DNA of 64,000 nt from the NCBI RefSeq assembly GCF_936943645.1, contig NZ_CAKZJO010000084.1, forward strand, positions 62,001-126,000. The letters are read 5' to 3'. The notes beneath the pieces were generated by a model. It worked only from the letters and a program-made list of their open reading frames with translations, searched no databases and had not been told where the DNA came from. This DNA is from an uncultured Bradyrhizobium sp. (GTDB lineage: Bacteria; Pseudomonadota; Alphaproteobacteria; Rhizobiales; Xanthobacteraceae). Each line of letters opens with the position of its first letter. Position 1 is the first letter of the stretch. The translations under genes were made by a program, and so were the position numbers. Shown piece by piece: positions 9,037 to 18,760 of this stretch.

Positions 9037-9326
9037 GAGCGCTCCCGGCGTGTCCCGGACAAGCTGCAACGCGCGAGCGTTGCAGCGCAGAGCCGGGACC
9101 CAGAAACCACAAACGCAGTCGAGACATGGGCCCCGGCTCAGCAGCGCACCATTTCGCAAAGGCGACGCGCTGCGCTGCGTCCGGGGCACGAGAGCGGAGT
9201 GGGCCGCGCGGCTTTCTCCGCCTCGTCATTGCGAGCGCAGCGACGCAATCCAGAGTCCTTCCGCGGAAAGATTCTGGATTGCTTCGTCGCAATGACGCGT
9301 GGAGAGGGATGCGCTCGCAATGACGG
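9037..9326. repeat. Composite repeat region: degenerate GTGTCCCGG element plus TCATTGCGAGCG inverted repeat
   Basis: The gap between the patatin gene and glgA is built of repeat-like DNA. From 9050 to about 9200 there is a degenerate element with GTGTCCCGGAC, GCCGGGACCCA and GCGTCCGGGGCAC. From 9224 to 9298, CGTCATTGCGAGCGCAG leads to GCAATCCAGA, and the reverse order TCTGGATTGC...GTCGCAATGACG closes the inverted repeat. A second copy of the TCATTGCGAGCG element occurs in this same window at 61996-62083, so it is a true repeat here. No gene is visible in the stretch. Confidence 0.85.
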
Positions 9327-9348
9327 AGTATGCGGAAGAACTTCGGCC

Positions 9349-10764
9349 TCACACCGAGGCCAGCTTCCGATACAGCGCGTTGTAGCTGCCGGCCGAGATG
9401 CTCCAGGAGAACGACCGGCCCATGGCGCTGCGGCGCATGGTGTCGAGCTGGTCCTGCGCCATGAAAGCCGAGAAGGCCCGGCGGACGCCGCCGAGGAAGG
9501 AATCGCGCGAGGGTTTCGAGAACAGGAATCCGGTCTCGCCGTCGGTGATGGTTTCGGCAAGGCCGCCGGTCTGGTGCCCGATCGGCAGCGAGCCGAAGCG
9601 CTGGGCGTACATCTGGCTGAGCCCGCACGGCTCGAAGCGCGAGGGCATCAGGGTGAAATCGCTGCCGGCAAAGATGCGGCGAGCTTGCGCCTCGTTGAAG
9701 CCGATCACGACGCCGATGGCATCGGGGCGGCGGCGATGCGCGTCGATCAAGGCCTGCTCGAGCGCCGGTTCGCCGGAGCCTGTGACGACGATCTGCCCGC
9801 CGGCATCGACGATCTCGTCGGCTGCCGACAGCACGAGGTCAATCCCCTTCTGGTGCACGAGGCGGGCGACGATGCCGAACATCGGGCCGCGCGAGACCGC
9901 CAGGCCAAACTGCTTGCGGACGTAATCCGCATTGGCCTTCTTGCCGATCCAGTCGCCGGCGCCGAATTGCTGGGCGAGCTGGGCGCAGGAACGCGGGTCC
10001 CAGCTCTCGTCGATGCCGTTGAGGATGCCGGTGAGCTCGGCGGCATCGGAGCGCAGCTGGAGCAGGCCCTCCAGGCCGCAGCCGTACTCGGGCGTGGTGA
10101 TCTCGCGCGCATAGGTGCCGCTGACCGTGGTGAGGTGCGAGGCGTAGACGAGTCCTGCCTTGAGGAAGGAGAGCTGGTCGTAGAATTCGATGCCGTCGAT
10201 GTGGAAGGAGCTCTCCGGTGCGCCGATCCGCCGCAGCGCGTCCTTCGGGAAGAGACCCTGATAGGCGAGGTTGTGAATGGTCAGGATCGACGGCAGCTTG
10301 GCGCCGCGCCAGGCGAGATAGGCCGGCACCAGCGAAGCCTGCCAGTCATTGGCATGGATCAGGTCTGCTGCCCAATTCTTGTCCAGCTTGCCCATGGCCA
10401 GCTCAGCGGCTGCCGAGGCAAAGCGCGCGAAGCGGATGTCATTGTCCGGCCAGTCGCGCCCGGACTCGTCGCCATAGGGATTGCCGGGCCGGTCGTAGAG
10501 TTGTGAGCAAAGCAGCACGTAGACGGGCATTCCGTCCTTGGTCGCGGCCCGGCCGAGCGAGCAGGCGGGCATTTCCGCGAAGGCCGGACAGCGGCCAACG
10601 ATCTGAATATGCGTGAGTTGCTCGATGATGTCGCGATAGCCGGGCAGCATGATCCGGATATCGGCAAAGGGGCGGAGGGCTCGCGGGAGCGCGGCGGACA
10701 CGGCGCCGAGTCCGCCGACGCGGACGAAATCGTCCATCTCCGTGGTGACGAACAAGACCCTCAA
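9349..10764 (-). CDS. glgA: Glycogen synthase (ADP-glucose type)
   Basis: A 471-residue GT5 family glycosyltransferase that transfers glucose from ADP-glucose to the growing alpha-1,4-glucan. The N-terminal ADP-glucose loop reads RVGGLGAV near residues 17-24, where most GlgA have K-x-GGL; HANDWQASLVP, TIHNLAYQG, and the C-terminal SRFEPCGLSQMYA with TGGLAETI are all present. The start codon is TTG at 10764 (followed by AGG GTC); GAGGG about 9 bases upstream supports it and no in-frame ATG is better placed. It stands alone, without glgB/C/P nearby, divergent from the CoA-transferase gene. Confidence 0.92.
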   Translation of the reverse strand: MRVLFVTTEMDDFVRVGGLGAVSAALPRALRPFADIRIMLPGYRDIIEQLTHIQIVGRCPAFAEMPACSLGRAATKDGMPVYVLLCSQLYDRPGNPYGDESGRDWPDNDIRFARFASAAAELAMGKLDKNWAADLIHANDWQASLVPAYLAWRGAKLPSILTIHNLAYQGLFPKDALRRIGAPESSFHIDGIEFYDQLSFLKAGLVYASHLTTVSGTYAREITTPEYGCGLEGLLQLRSDAAELTGILNGIDESWDPRSCAQLAQQFGAGDWIGKKANADYVRKQFGLAVSRGPMFGIVARLVHQKGIDLVLSAADEIVDAGGQIVVTGSGEPALEQALIDAHRRRPDAIGVVIGFNEAQARRIFAGSDFTLMPSRFEPCGLSQMYAQRFGSLPIGHQTGGLAETITDGETGFLFSKPSRDSFLGGVRRAFSAFMAQDQLDTMRRSAMGRSFSWSISAGSYNALYRKLASV

Positions 10765-10955
10765 GAACAGCTGCCCTCTTCCGATCCCGCTTGCTGCTAT
10801 GCAAGAACGGGTCCAGTTGCCCAGGAATGTTTAAAGCCCGCCCACGCGGCGCGTCTGTTCGGTAAACACTTTCCTACTCAGCCGCCGCCCTCTAGGGTCG
10901 CCGCACCAACAAGAGAGAACTTCCATAGTTCCAAAGGCCCGGGGACACGGCACGC

Positions 10956-12152
10956 ATGCAGCTAGCAGATAAGCATGAGGGGACGACGACAAAGGCCTTC
11001 GCAGGCCTGCGGGTCCTGGATTTTTCAACCACCATCGCCGGTCCGCACTGCGCGCGGATGCTAGCCGACATGGGCGCCGAGGTCATCAAGATCGAGACCG
11101 ACGGCGGGGAGACGATGCGGACCCGGCCACCGCTGCGCAACGGCTGCAGCACAGCGTTCGGCCAGCTCAATGTCGGCAAGAAGAGCCTCGTGCTCGACCT
11201 CAAATCCGAGGACGGCAGGGAGGCGGTCCGCCGGCTGGCCGCCACCGCCGACATCCTGGTCGAGAACTTCCGTCCCGGTGTGATGCACCGCCTGCGGCTC
11301 GACTATGACAAGCTGCGCGCCGTCAATCCGAGGCTGATCTATTGCTCGATCTCCGGCTACGGCCAGAGCGGCCCTTCGGCCGAGCTGCCGGCCTACGCGC
11401 CGGTGATCCATGCCGCTTCCGGCTACGACATGGCGCATCTGGCCTACCAGCCCGGCCGCAACCGCCCCGATTATTGCGGCATCTATCACGCCGACGTCGT
11501 CACCGGCACCTATGGCTTCGGCGCGATCGCGTCCGCGCTCTATCAGCGGACCGTGACCGGGCTCGGCCAGCACATCGACGTCTCGATGCTGGAAACGATG
11601 CTGTCATTGACGCTGACCGAATTGCAGAGTGCGCAATTCGCGGTGAAGCCGCCGCCGCGCCCGATGTTCGGCCCGACCGAGACGGCCAATGGCTACGTCA
11701 TGATCACGGTCGCCAGCGAGAAGACCTTCCAGGCATTGATGGGCGTGATCGGCCACCCCGAATGGATCTCCGACCCGCGCTTTGCGACCTATGCCGCGCG
11801 CCGCGACAATTGGGCCGAGGTGATGCACGGGGTCGAAGCATGGTCGCGGCAATTCACGACCGATGCCTGTCTCGCTGCGCTCGGCGCGGCCGGTGTGCCC
11901 GCATCGGCCTACCGCACCGTGTCCGAGGCGCTGGCCGATCCACAGCTCGCGCACCGGCAGGCGCTGTCCGAGGTACGGGACGAGGGCGGCTCGTTCCAGG
12001 TGCTCAACCTGCCATTCCGGATGTCGGGTGCCGACACCAAGCCGGCCAGGACGATGGCCGTGCTCGGCGAGCATACCGATGCGCTGCGCGACGAAATCGG
12101 CTTCGCCGATGATGCGTCAATTCCGACAGGCAAAACAGCCGCGACACGCTGA
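10956..12152 (+). CDS. CaiB/BaiF (family III) CoA-transferase
   Basis: A 398-residue protein with the family III features GLRVLDFSTTIAGPHCARMLADMGAEVIKIE split over its first 60 residues, LNVGKKSLVLDLK, and the probable catalytic aspartate in YHADVVTG, which forms the acyl-aspartyl intermediate in the Frc family. These enzymes move CoA between carboxylic acids; the substrates are not deducible. The gene lies 131 bp before an ABC importer operon and may be co-regulated with it. Confidence 0.88.
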   Translation: MQLADKHEGTTTKAFAGLRVLDFSTTIAGPHCARMLADMGAEVIKIETDGGETMRTRPPLRNGCSTAFGQLNVGKKSLVLDLKSEDGREAVRRLAATADILVENFRPGVMHRLRLDYDKLRAVNPRLIYCSISGYGQSGPSAELPAYAPVIHAASGYDMAHLAYQPGRNRPDYCGIYHADVVTGTYGFGAIASALYQRTVTGLGQHIDVSMLETMLSLTLTELQSAQFAVKPPPRPMFGPTETANGYVMITVASEKTFQALMGVIGHPEWISDPRFATYAARRDNWAEVMHGVEAWSRQFTTDACLAALGAAGVPASAYRTVSEALADPQLAHRQALSEVRDEGGSFQVLNLPFRMSGADTKPARTMAVLGEHTDALRDEIGFADDASIPTGKTAATR

Positions 12153-12283
12153 GCACCATTGCGCCGCACCTCACGCGTTTGATCTGTCGCGCGTGCCCCT
12201 TGCCGTCGCGCGCATTTGTCGCCAATCTCGCTCCCAGTCATTCAGCGATCCGAAACATCGGACGAGGGATCCCGGGAGGAACC

Positions 12284-13828
12284 ATGACGAAGTCTGCTGC
12301 TGCAGCGCGCAAGCACGCGCCGATTTTCCTTGTTGCGGCATTTGCCATCCTTCCATTGTCTGAGCCCGCGCAGGCGCAGAAATCCGGCGGCAGCATCACT
12401 GTCGGCCAGGAGCTGGAGATTGCAGGCTTCGATCCGCTCAAGGTCGGCGTCTACGACACCTCGACCTTCACCGCCGCCGCCGCCATCTTCGACACGCTCA
12501 CCACGTTGAATGAAAAGGGCGAGGCCGCGCCAAAACTCGCGGTGTCCTGGACCCATTCCGACGACTACATGACCTGGACCTTCAAGCTGCGCGAGGGGGT
12601 CAAATTCCACGACGGCACGCCCTTCAATGCGCAGGCCTTCAAGGAGAATTTCGACCGGCAGAAGGATCCCGCCAACAAATGCCGCTGCGCCTTCTACATC
12701 ACCAACGTCAAGGAGGTGCAGGCGCCCGACGACACCACGGTCGTTTACAAGCTGACCGATCCCTCGGTGAACCTGCCGGCAACAATCACCATCCAGAGCC
12801 AGAACAATGTCATTCATTCGCCGACGGCCTGGAAGACCAAGGGCGACGACTATAACCGCAATCCCGTCGGCACCGGTCCCTATATCCTGAAATCCTGGAC
12901 CGCCGGTGACCGCATGGTGCTGGAGAAGAATCCCAACTACTGGGACAAGGGCCGCCCCTACCTCGACCGCATCGTCCTGAAGCCGCTGCCCGACGCGCAG
13001 TCACGCTTCGCCTCGCTGCAATCGGGCGAGGCCGACATCATCTGGGACGACGAGGCCGACGCCGACAATATCTTGAAGGCGCAGAAGGACTCCAAGCTCA
13101 CCGTCCACACCTACAAGGGCTCGGGCGCGCAGGTCTACGCCTTCAACACCAAGGTCGCGCCGTTCGACGACGTCCGCGTGCGCCAGGCGCTGGTGATGGC
13201 GATCGACCGTCCCAAGATGTCGCAGGCGATCAGCAACGGCCTGAGCCGGCCCGCGAGCAATCCCTATGGCGAGGGCTCCTGGGTCAAGTGCAAGGACGAT
13301 GGCGCGCTCCCGTTCGACGTCGAGAAGGCCAAGGCGCTGATCAAGGACTACGGCAAGCCGGTCGAGTTCAAGATGCTGGTGACGGCGACGCCGCGAGGCC
13401 GCATGATCGGCCAGGTGCTGCAGCAATTCTGGAAGCGCGCCGGCGCCAACATGGAGATCGAGCAGGTCGATCAGGCCACCATTCCCTCGCGCGCCTTCAC
13501 CCGCCAATTCCAGATGACGCCGTGGCGCATCGTCGATCTCGCCGATCCCGATCCGCAGATGTATGCGAACTTCCGCAGCGGCAGCCCGCTGGCGCTCGCC
13601 GGATACTCAAACCCCGAGCTCGACAAGCTGCTCGACCATGCGCGCGTCACGGCCGACCTCGGCCAGCGCACCGAGGATTACTGCGCCATCAGCCGCCTGA
13701 TCAACAAGGAAGCGATCTGGTTCTGGACCTTCCAGAACACCTATTACGCGCTGTCGAGCGCCAAGCTGAAGGGCTTCCCGAAGATCTACAACAGCGTCAT
13801 CGACGTCTCGATGACCTGGCTGGAATGA
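12284..13828 (+). CDS. ABC transporter, periplasmic solute-binding protein (SBP family 5)
   Basis: A 514-residue DppA/OppA-type binding protein. The signal peptide covers roughly the first 31 residues (KHAPIFLVAAFAILPL, cleavage near AQAQ). Family motifs include TWTFKLREGVKFHDGTPF, NPVGTGPYILKSW, the VLEKNPNYW loop and VRQALVMAIDR. GGGAGGA 3-9 bases upstream supports ATG 12284; the frame is open 35 codons further up. It starts an ABC operon of five genes (to 17599). The ligand could be a peptide, opine or other small solute; SBP5 proteins are diverse. Confidence 0.92.
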   Translation: MTKSAAAARKHAPIFLVAAFAILPLSEPAQAQKSGGSITVGQELEIAGFDPLKVGVYDTSTFTAAAAIFDTLTTLNEKGEAAPKLAVSWTHSDDYMTWTFKLREGVKFHDGTPFNAQAFKENFDRQKDPANKCRCAFYITNVKEVQAPDDTTVVYKLTDPSVNLPATITIQSQNNVIHSPTAWKTKGDDYNRNPVGTGPYILKSWTAGDRMVLEKNPNYWDKGRPYLDRIVLKPLPDAQSRFASLQSGEADIIWDDEADADNILKAQKDSKLTVHTYKGSGAQVYAFNTKVAPFDDVRVRQALVMAIDRPKMSQAISNGLSRPASNPYGEGSWVKCKDDGALPFDVEKAKALIKDYGKPVEFKMLVTATPRGRMIGQVLQQFWKRAGANMEIEQVDQATIPSRAFTRQFQMTPWRIVDLADPDPQMYANFRSGSPLALAGYSNPELDKLLDHARVTADLGQRTEDYCAISRLINKEAIWFWTFQNTYYALSSAKLKGFPKIYNSVIDVSMTWLE

Positions 13829-13835
13829 TGGCGCG

Positions 13836-14786
13836 ATGCTGAACTTCGTCGTTCGGCGGCTGCTTGCCATGCTGCCGGTGCTGCTCGCCGTCTCGCTGCT
13901 GACCTTTCTGATCGCCTCGCTGCTGCCGGGCGATCTCGCTCTCGTCGTCCTCGGCGATCAGGCAACGCCTGAGAATGTCGCGGCGCTGCGCCGCGACATG
14001 GGGCTCGATCAGCCGTTGTGGTGGCGTTATCTGAGCTGGCTCGGCCACGTCCTGCAGGGCGACCTCGGCCGCTCGTTCCGCACCGGGCAGACGGTGCTGC
14101 AGGCGGTCGCCGAGCGCATTCCGGTCTCGCTCCAATTGATGCTGATGGCGGAGTTCATCGGCCTCTTGATCGGCGTTCCCGTCGCGATCGCCTGCGCGGC
14201 GCGCGCCGGCGGCGCGTTCGACCGTTTCATGACCGGCAGCGCATTTGCGATCCTGTCGATGCCGTCCTTTCTCGTGGCGATCCTGCTGATCTATCTGTTC
14301 GCCGTCGAGCTGCACTGGCTGCCGGCGACCGGCTATGTCCCATTTTCCGAGGAGCCACTGGACAATCTCCGCTTCTTCGTGCTGCCGGCGTTGACGCTGG
14401 CTCTCGCCGAATGGCCTGGAATCATGCGGGTGCTGCGGTCCGACATGATCGCGACCTTGCAGGAAGACTATATCGCGCTGGCGAAAGCAAAAGGTCTCAA
14501 GCCCGCGCGCATCCTGTTCGTGCATGCGCTGAAGCCGTCGTCGCTGACGCTGGTGACGGTGACCGGCATCAATATCGGCCGTCTGCTGGGCGGCACGCTG
14601 ATCGTGGAATCGATCTTCGCGCTGCCCGGCATCGGCAGGCTCCTGGTCGGGGCGATCTACACCCGCGATCTCGTCATCCTCCAGGGCGTGGTGCTGCTGG
14701 TCGCCTGCGGCTTCGTCATCGTGAACTTCATCGTCGACATGCTCTACGCGGTGCTCGACCCCAGGATCCGTCATGGCCACGCTTGA
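13836..14786 (+). CDS. ABC transporter permease, DppB type
   Basis: A 316-residue membrane protein with about six helices. The N-terminal VVRRLLAMLPVLLAVSLLTF is the usual DppB/OppB start, and the EAA loop (DYIALAKAKGLKPARILFVHAL) contacts the ATPases. It forms the translocation pore with the next gene. It starts 7 bp after the binding protein and overlaps the next permease gene by 14 bp. Confidence 0.92.
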   Translation: MLNFVVRRLLAMLPVLLAVSLLTFLIASLLPGDLALVVLGDQATPENVAALRRDMGLDQPLWWRYLSWLGHVLQGDLGRSFRTGQTVLQAVAERIPVSLQLMLMAEFIGLLIGVPVAIACAARAGGAFDRFMTGSAFAILSMPSFLVAILLIYLFAVELHWLPATGYVPFSEEPLDNLRFFVLPALTLALAEWPGIMRVLRSDMIATLQEDYIALAKAKGLKPARILFVHALKPSSLTLVTVTGINIGRLLGGTLIVESIFALPGIGRLLVGAIYTRDLVILQGVVLLVACGFVIVNFIVDMLYAVLDPRIRHGHA

Positions 14787-15645
14787 GCTCGCGATGCAGG
14801 ACGAGGTGACGGCCGCACTCGGCAGGCGCAAGCGAAAGCTCGGCCTGCTGTTCTGGATCGCGAGCAGCTGGCTCGTGATCATCCTGGCGCTCGCGATCCT
14901 CGCACCGGTGCTGCCGCTGCAGAACCCGGTCGACATGGACATGCTGGAGCGCCGAGCCGCGTTCTCGACCGAGCACTGGCTCGGCACCGACGGGCTCGGC
15001 CGCGACGAGCTCGCCCGCCTGATCTTCGGTGCGCGGGCCTCGCTGACGGTCGGGCTGATCGCACCGATGATCGGCCTGACCATCGGCGGCGCGCTCGGCC
15101 TGCTTGCCGGCTATTTCCGGGGCCGGTTCGAGACGCTCGTGGTCGGCAGCATGGACGTGCTGCTCGCCTTTCCGCCGTTGATCTTCGCGCTCGCGGTGAC
15201 GGCCTATCTCGGTCAGTCCGTCCCCAATCTCACCGTGATCCTCGGCGTGCTCGGCATTCCCGCCTTCATGCGGGTGGCACGCGCGGCGACGCTGACGCTG
15301 GCACGGCGGGAATTCGTGATCGCGGCCGAGGCGCTCGGTGCCAGCCATGCGCGCATCCTCGTGCGCGAGCTGTTGCCGAACGTGATCCTGCCGCTGCTGG
15401 CCTTCTTTCTGCTCGGCGTCGCCGTCACCATCGTGGTCGAGGGTGCGCTGTCCTTCCTCGGCCTTGGCGTGCCGCCGCCGATGGCGAGTTGGGGCAGCAT
15501 GATCGGCGAAGGGCGCGACAGCCTCGATGTCGCACCGCGGCTGGCGTTCCTGCCTGCGGCGGGGCTGTTCCTCACCGTGCTGGCGTTCAACCTTGTCGGC
15601 GACACCATGCGGGCATTGACCGACCCGCGTCAGGGGGCGCTGTGA
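14773..15645 (+). CDS. ABC transporter permease, DppC type
   Basis: A 290-residue permease partner. It has an N-terminal OppC-like helix, the periplasmic HWLGTDGLGRDELARLIFG motif typical of DppC/OppC, and an EAA loop around FVIAAEALGASHARILVREL. It overlaps its upstream partner by 14 bp and the following ATPase gene by 4 bp (GTGA), consistent with translational coupling along the operon. Confidence 0.92.
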   Translation: MATLELAMQDEVTAALGRRKRKLGLLFWIASSWLVIILALAILAPVLPLQNPVDMDMLERRAAFSTEHWLGTDGLGRDELARLIFGARASLTVGLIAPMIGLTIGGALGLLAGYFRGRFETLVVGSMDVLLAFPPLIFALAVTAYLGQSVPNLTVILGVLGIPAFMRVARAATLTLARREFVIAAEALGASHARILVRELLPNVILPLLAFFLLGVAVTIVVEGALSFLGLGVPPPMASWGSMIGEGRDSLDVAPRLAFLPAAGLFLTVLAFNLVGDTMRALTDPRQGAL

Positions 15646-16631
15646 GCACGCTCCTGACCATCGCAGACGTCGCGGTCGAGCTGCCGACGCCGCGCGGAAA
15701 CCTGCGCGCGGTGGATCACGTCGATCTGTCGCTTGAGGCGGGCCGCACGCTCGGCATCGTCGGCGAATCCGGCTGCGGCAAGACCATGCTGTCGCGGGCG
15801 GTGTTGCAGCTGCTGCCGAAGAAGGCGAAGCTCACGGGACGCGTGATGTTCGACGGCCAGGACCTGGCGCGGCTCGCGCCGGAAAGCCTGCGGCGCCTGC
15901 GCGGGCGAGACCTTGCGGTCGTATTCCAGGACCCCATGACCTCGCTCAATCCGGTGCTCACCATCGGCACGCAGCTGATGGAGACGATCCAGGAGCATCT
16001 CGAGCTCGATGCCCCGGCCGCGAAGGCGCGCAGCATCGAGCTGCTTGCCGCCGTCGGCATTCCCGCGCCGGAGCAGCGGCTCGCGCAATATCCGCATCAA
16101 TGTTCCGGCGGCATGCGCCAGCGCATCGCAATCGCGATCGCGCTGTCCTGCGAGCCGAAGCTCCTGATCGCGGACGAGCCGACCACGGCGCTCGACGTCA
16201 CCATCCAGGCGCAGATCCTCGATCTGCTGGCGCGCGAGCAGCGGCGCCGCCATATGGCGATGATCATCATCACCCACGATCTCGGCGTCGTCGCCGGCCG
16301 TGCCGATGAGGTCGCGGTGATGTATGCGGGCAGGGTGGTGGAGCGCGCGCCGACGCCAGCGTTGTTCAAGCGCATGCATATGCCTTACACCGAGGCGCTG
16401 CTGGCAGCGATCCCGAAGCTGGATGCCGCGCCACATACGCCGTTGCCGGCTATCTCCGGCCGTCCGCCCGATCCGACACGGCCGCTGCGCGGCTGCTCCT
16501 TTGCGCCGCGTTGTCGCTATGCCGCAGGCCGCTGTCACGAGGCCAAGCCGGCGCTGACGAGCGCGGAGACGCCTGGACATCTTTATGCCTGCTTTCACCC
16601 GATCCAGATGGCGGCGGGAGTTGACGCATGA
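15642..16631 (+). CDS. ABC transporter ATP-binding protein, DppD/OppD type
   Basis: A 329-residue ATPase: Walker A GESGCGKTM, signature CSGGMRQR, Walker B LLIADEPTTALDV, and the H-loop ITHDLGV. The C-terminal oligopeptide-ABC extension has a cysteine cluster (GCSFAPRCRYAAGRC), expected to bind an Fe-S cluster or metal as in Dpp/Opp ATPases. The start is GTG 15642, overlapping the permease stop; the frame is open 51 codons upstream, but that lies within the permease gene. Confidence 0.92.
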   Translation: MSTLLTIADVAVELPTPRGNLRAVDHVDLSLEAGRTLGIVGESGCGKTMLSRAVLQLLPKKAKLTGRVMFDGQDLARLAPESLRRLRGRDLAVVFQDPMTSLNPVLTIGTQLMETIQEHLELDAPAAKARSIELLAAVGIPAPEQRLAQYPHQCSGGMRQRIAIAIALSCEPKLLIADEPTTALDVTIQAQILDLLAREQRRRHMAMIIITHDLGVVAGRADEVAVMYAGRVVERAPTPALFKRMHMPYTEALLAAIPKLDAAPHTPLPAISGRPPDPTRPLRGCSFAPRCRYAAGRCHEAKPALTSAETPGHLYACFHPIQMAAGVDA

Positions 16632-17599
16632 TGCAGCTTGCCGTGCGGGCCGAGCCGCTTCTGGATGTCGATAATCTCGTCGTCGAATATGGTCTCGGCA
16701 ACAAGACGGTTCATGCCGTCTCCGGCGTCAGCCTGCAGGTCGCGCGTGGAGAGACGCTTGGGTTGGTCGGCGAATCCGGCTGCGGCAAGTCGACGCTGGG
16801 ACGCGCAGTGCTGCAACTGCGCCGTGCCAAATCCGGCCGCGTGCTGTTCGACGGCGAGGATCTGACCGCGATGGAGGGCGAGGCGCTGCGCAAGATGCGC
16901 CGCCGCGTGCAGCTCATCTTCCAGGACCCGATCGCCTCGCTCAACCCGCGACGCCGTATTGGCGACATCGTGGCCGAGCCGCTGATCATCGCCGGCGTCA
17001 AGGACGCCGCCGAGCGCAAGCGCAGGGTCCACGAGGTGCTCTCGGCGGTCGGGCTCGATCCCGATCTCGTGTCGGGCCGCCTGCCGCACGAATTCTCCGG
17101 CGGGCAGTGCCAGCGGATCTGCATCGCGCGATCGCTTGTGCTCAATCCGGAGTTCATCGTCTGCGATGAGCCGGTTTCGGCGCTCGACGTCTCCATCCGC
17201 GCGCAAATTCTCAACCTGCTGGAGGAGATGAAGGCGCGCTTCGGGCTGACGCTGCTGTTCATCGCGCATGACCTCGCAGTGGTCAAAGCGGTCAGCGACC
17301 GTGTCGCGGTGATGTATCTCGGCCGGCTCTGCGAGGTCGGTCCTTCGGAGGAGCTGTTTGCGAGGCCTGCGCATCCCTATACGGCGCTGTTGTTGCAGGC
17401 GATCCCGGTGCCCGATCCGGACGTGCGTCCCGCCGAGAGTGTGGCGGGCGGGGAGCCGCCATCGCCGATTGCGCCGCCCTCCGGCTGCCGCTTCCGCACC
17501 CGCTGCCCAAGGGCCGATCAGCGATGCAGCGCGGAGATACCGGAGTTGCGCGAGGTCGCACCCGGCCAGTTCGCGGCTTGCCATCATCCGCTGGCCTGA
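16628..17599 (+). CDS. ABC transporter ATP-binding protein, DppF/OppF type
   Basis: A 323-residue ATPase that pairs with the DppD-type one: Walker A GESGCGKST, signature FSGGQCQR, Walker B FIVCDEPVSALDV, switch His in IAHDLAV, and a C-terminal cysteine cluster (GCRFRTRCPRADQRC). It overlaps the previous gene by 4 bp and closes the importer operon. The signature has Cys after GGQ, where family members usually have Arg or Lys. Confidence 0.92.
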   Translation: MMQLAVRAEPLLDVDNLVVEYGLGNKTVHAVSGVSLQVARGETLGLVGESGCGKSTLGRAVLQLRRAKSGRVLFDGEDLTAMEGEALRKMRRRVQLIFQDPIASLNPRRRIGDIVAEPLIIAGVKDAAERKRRVHEVLSAVGLDPDLVSGRLPHEFSGGQCQRICIARSLVLNPEFIVCDEPVSALDVSIRAQILNLLEEMKARFGLTLLFIAHDLAVVKAVSDRVAVMYLGRLCEVGPSEELFARPAHPYTALLLQAIPVPDPDVRPAESVAGGEPPSPIAPPSGCRFRTRCPRADQRCSAEIPELREVAPGQFAACHHPLA

Positions 17600-17674
17600 A
17601 CTAAGACCGGTTTGTCTCGCCTTGCCGGCCATGGCATGGTGGCGCGGCGACAAGAAGCATGCGGGAGGACGCCG

Positions 17675-18742
17675 ATGAAGAGTTTCAAGGTAGCCGATTT
17701 CAAGGCGCCGCTGCAGGAGTTCGACGAGGCGACGCCGCAGCCGACGGGCACGCAGGTGCTGATCAGGGTGAAGGCCGCCGGCGTTTGCCACAGCGATCTC
17801 CACATCTGGGAAGGCGGCTATGATCTCGGCCACGGCCGCAAGCCACTGTCGCTGAAGGATCGCGGCATCAACCTGCCGCTGACCATGGGCCACGAGACGG
17901 TCGGCGAGGTCCTGGCGTTCGGACCGGACGTGAAGCCGACCGATCAGGGCGACCTCAAGCTCGGCGATGTCGGGCTGGTCTATCCCTGGATCGGCTGCGG
18001 CAAGTGCGCGACGTGCCTTGCCGGTGACGAGAACATGTGCCTGACGCCGCGCTCGCTCGGCGTCTATTGCGACGGCGGCTATTCCGATCACATGCTGGTG
18101 CCGCATCCGCGCTATCTGCTCAACCTGAAAGGGCTCGATCCCGCGACCACCGCGCCCTATGCCTGCTCGGGCGTCACCACCTACAGCGCGCTGAAGAAAG
18201 TCGAGCAGCATTTTGATACGCCGATCGTGATGTTCGGCGCCGGCGGGCTCGGCCTGATGGCGCTGTCACTGTTGAGGGCGATGGGCGGCAAGGGCGCGAT
18301 CATGGTCGACATCGACGCCAGAAAGCGCGAGGCCGCAGAGAAGGCCGGCGCGCTCGCGACCGTCGATCCCAAGGCGCCGGATGCGCTCGAGCAGCTTGCC
18401 AAGAAGGCGGGTGGGCCGATCCGCGCCGTGATCGACCTCGTCGGCAATGCCGCGACGACGCAGCTCGGTTTTGACTGCCTCACCAAGGGCGGCAAGCTCG
18501 TCATCGTCGGCCTGTTCGGCGGCGGCGCGACCTGGGCCCTGCCGCTGATTCCGATCAAGGCGATCACGATCCAGGGCAGCTATGTCGGAAACCTGCGCGA
18601 GACGCAGGAGCTGCTCGACCTCGTGCGGACCAAAAAGGTACCGCCGATCCCGGTGACGACGGCGCCGCTCGCCAAGGCCAATGACGCGCTGGTGCAATTG
18701 CAGCAGGGCGCGGTGGTGGGACGCACGGTGCTGACGCCGTAG
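17675..18742 (+). CDS. Zinc-dependent alcohol dehydrogenase (MDR family)
   Basis: A 355-residue medium-chain dehydrogenase. Catalytic zinc ligands are visible in GVCHSDLH and MGHETVGEV; the structural zinc site is the four-cysteine lobe CGKCATCLAGDENMC. The Rossmann motif is FGAGGLG. It interconverts an alcohol and an aldehyde with NAD(P)H; the substrate is not defined. GGGAGGA 6-12 bases upstream supports ATG 17675. It follows the ABC operon by 75 bp on the same strand and could be part of the same catabolic unit. Confidence 0.9.
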   Translation: MKSFKVADFKAPLQEFDEATPQPTGTQVLIRVKAAGVCHSDLHIWEGGYDLGHGRKPLSLKDRGINLPLTMGHETVGEVLAFGPDVKPTDQGDLKLGDVGLVYPWIGCGKCATCLAGDENMCLTPRSLGVYCDGGYSDHMLVPHPRYLLNLKGLDPATTAPYACSGVTTYSALKKVEQHFDTPIVMFGAGGLGLMALSLLRAMGGKGAIMVDIDARKREAAEKAGALATVDPKAPDALEQLAKKAGGPIRAVIDLVGNAATTQLGFDCLTKGGKLVIVGLFGGGATWALPLIPIKAITIQGSYVGNLRETQELLDLVRTKKVPPIPVTTAPLAKANDALVQLQQGAVVGRTVLTP

Positions 18743-18760
18743 CAACCACCGTTTGTTTCT

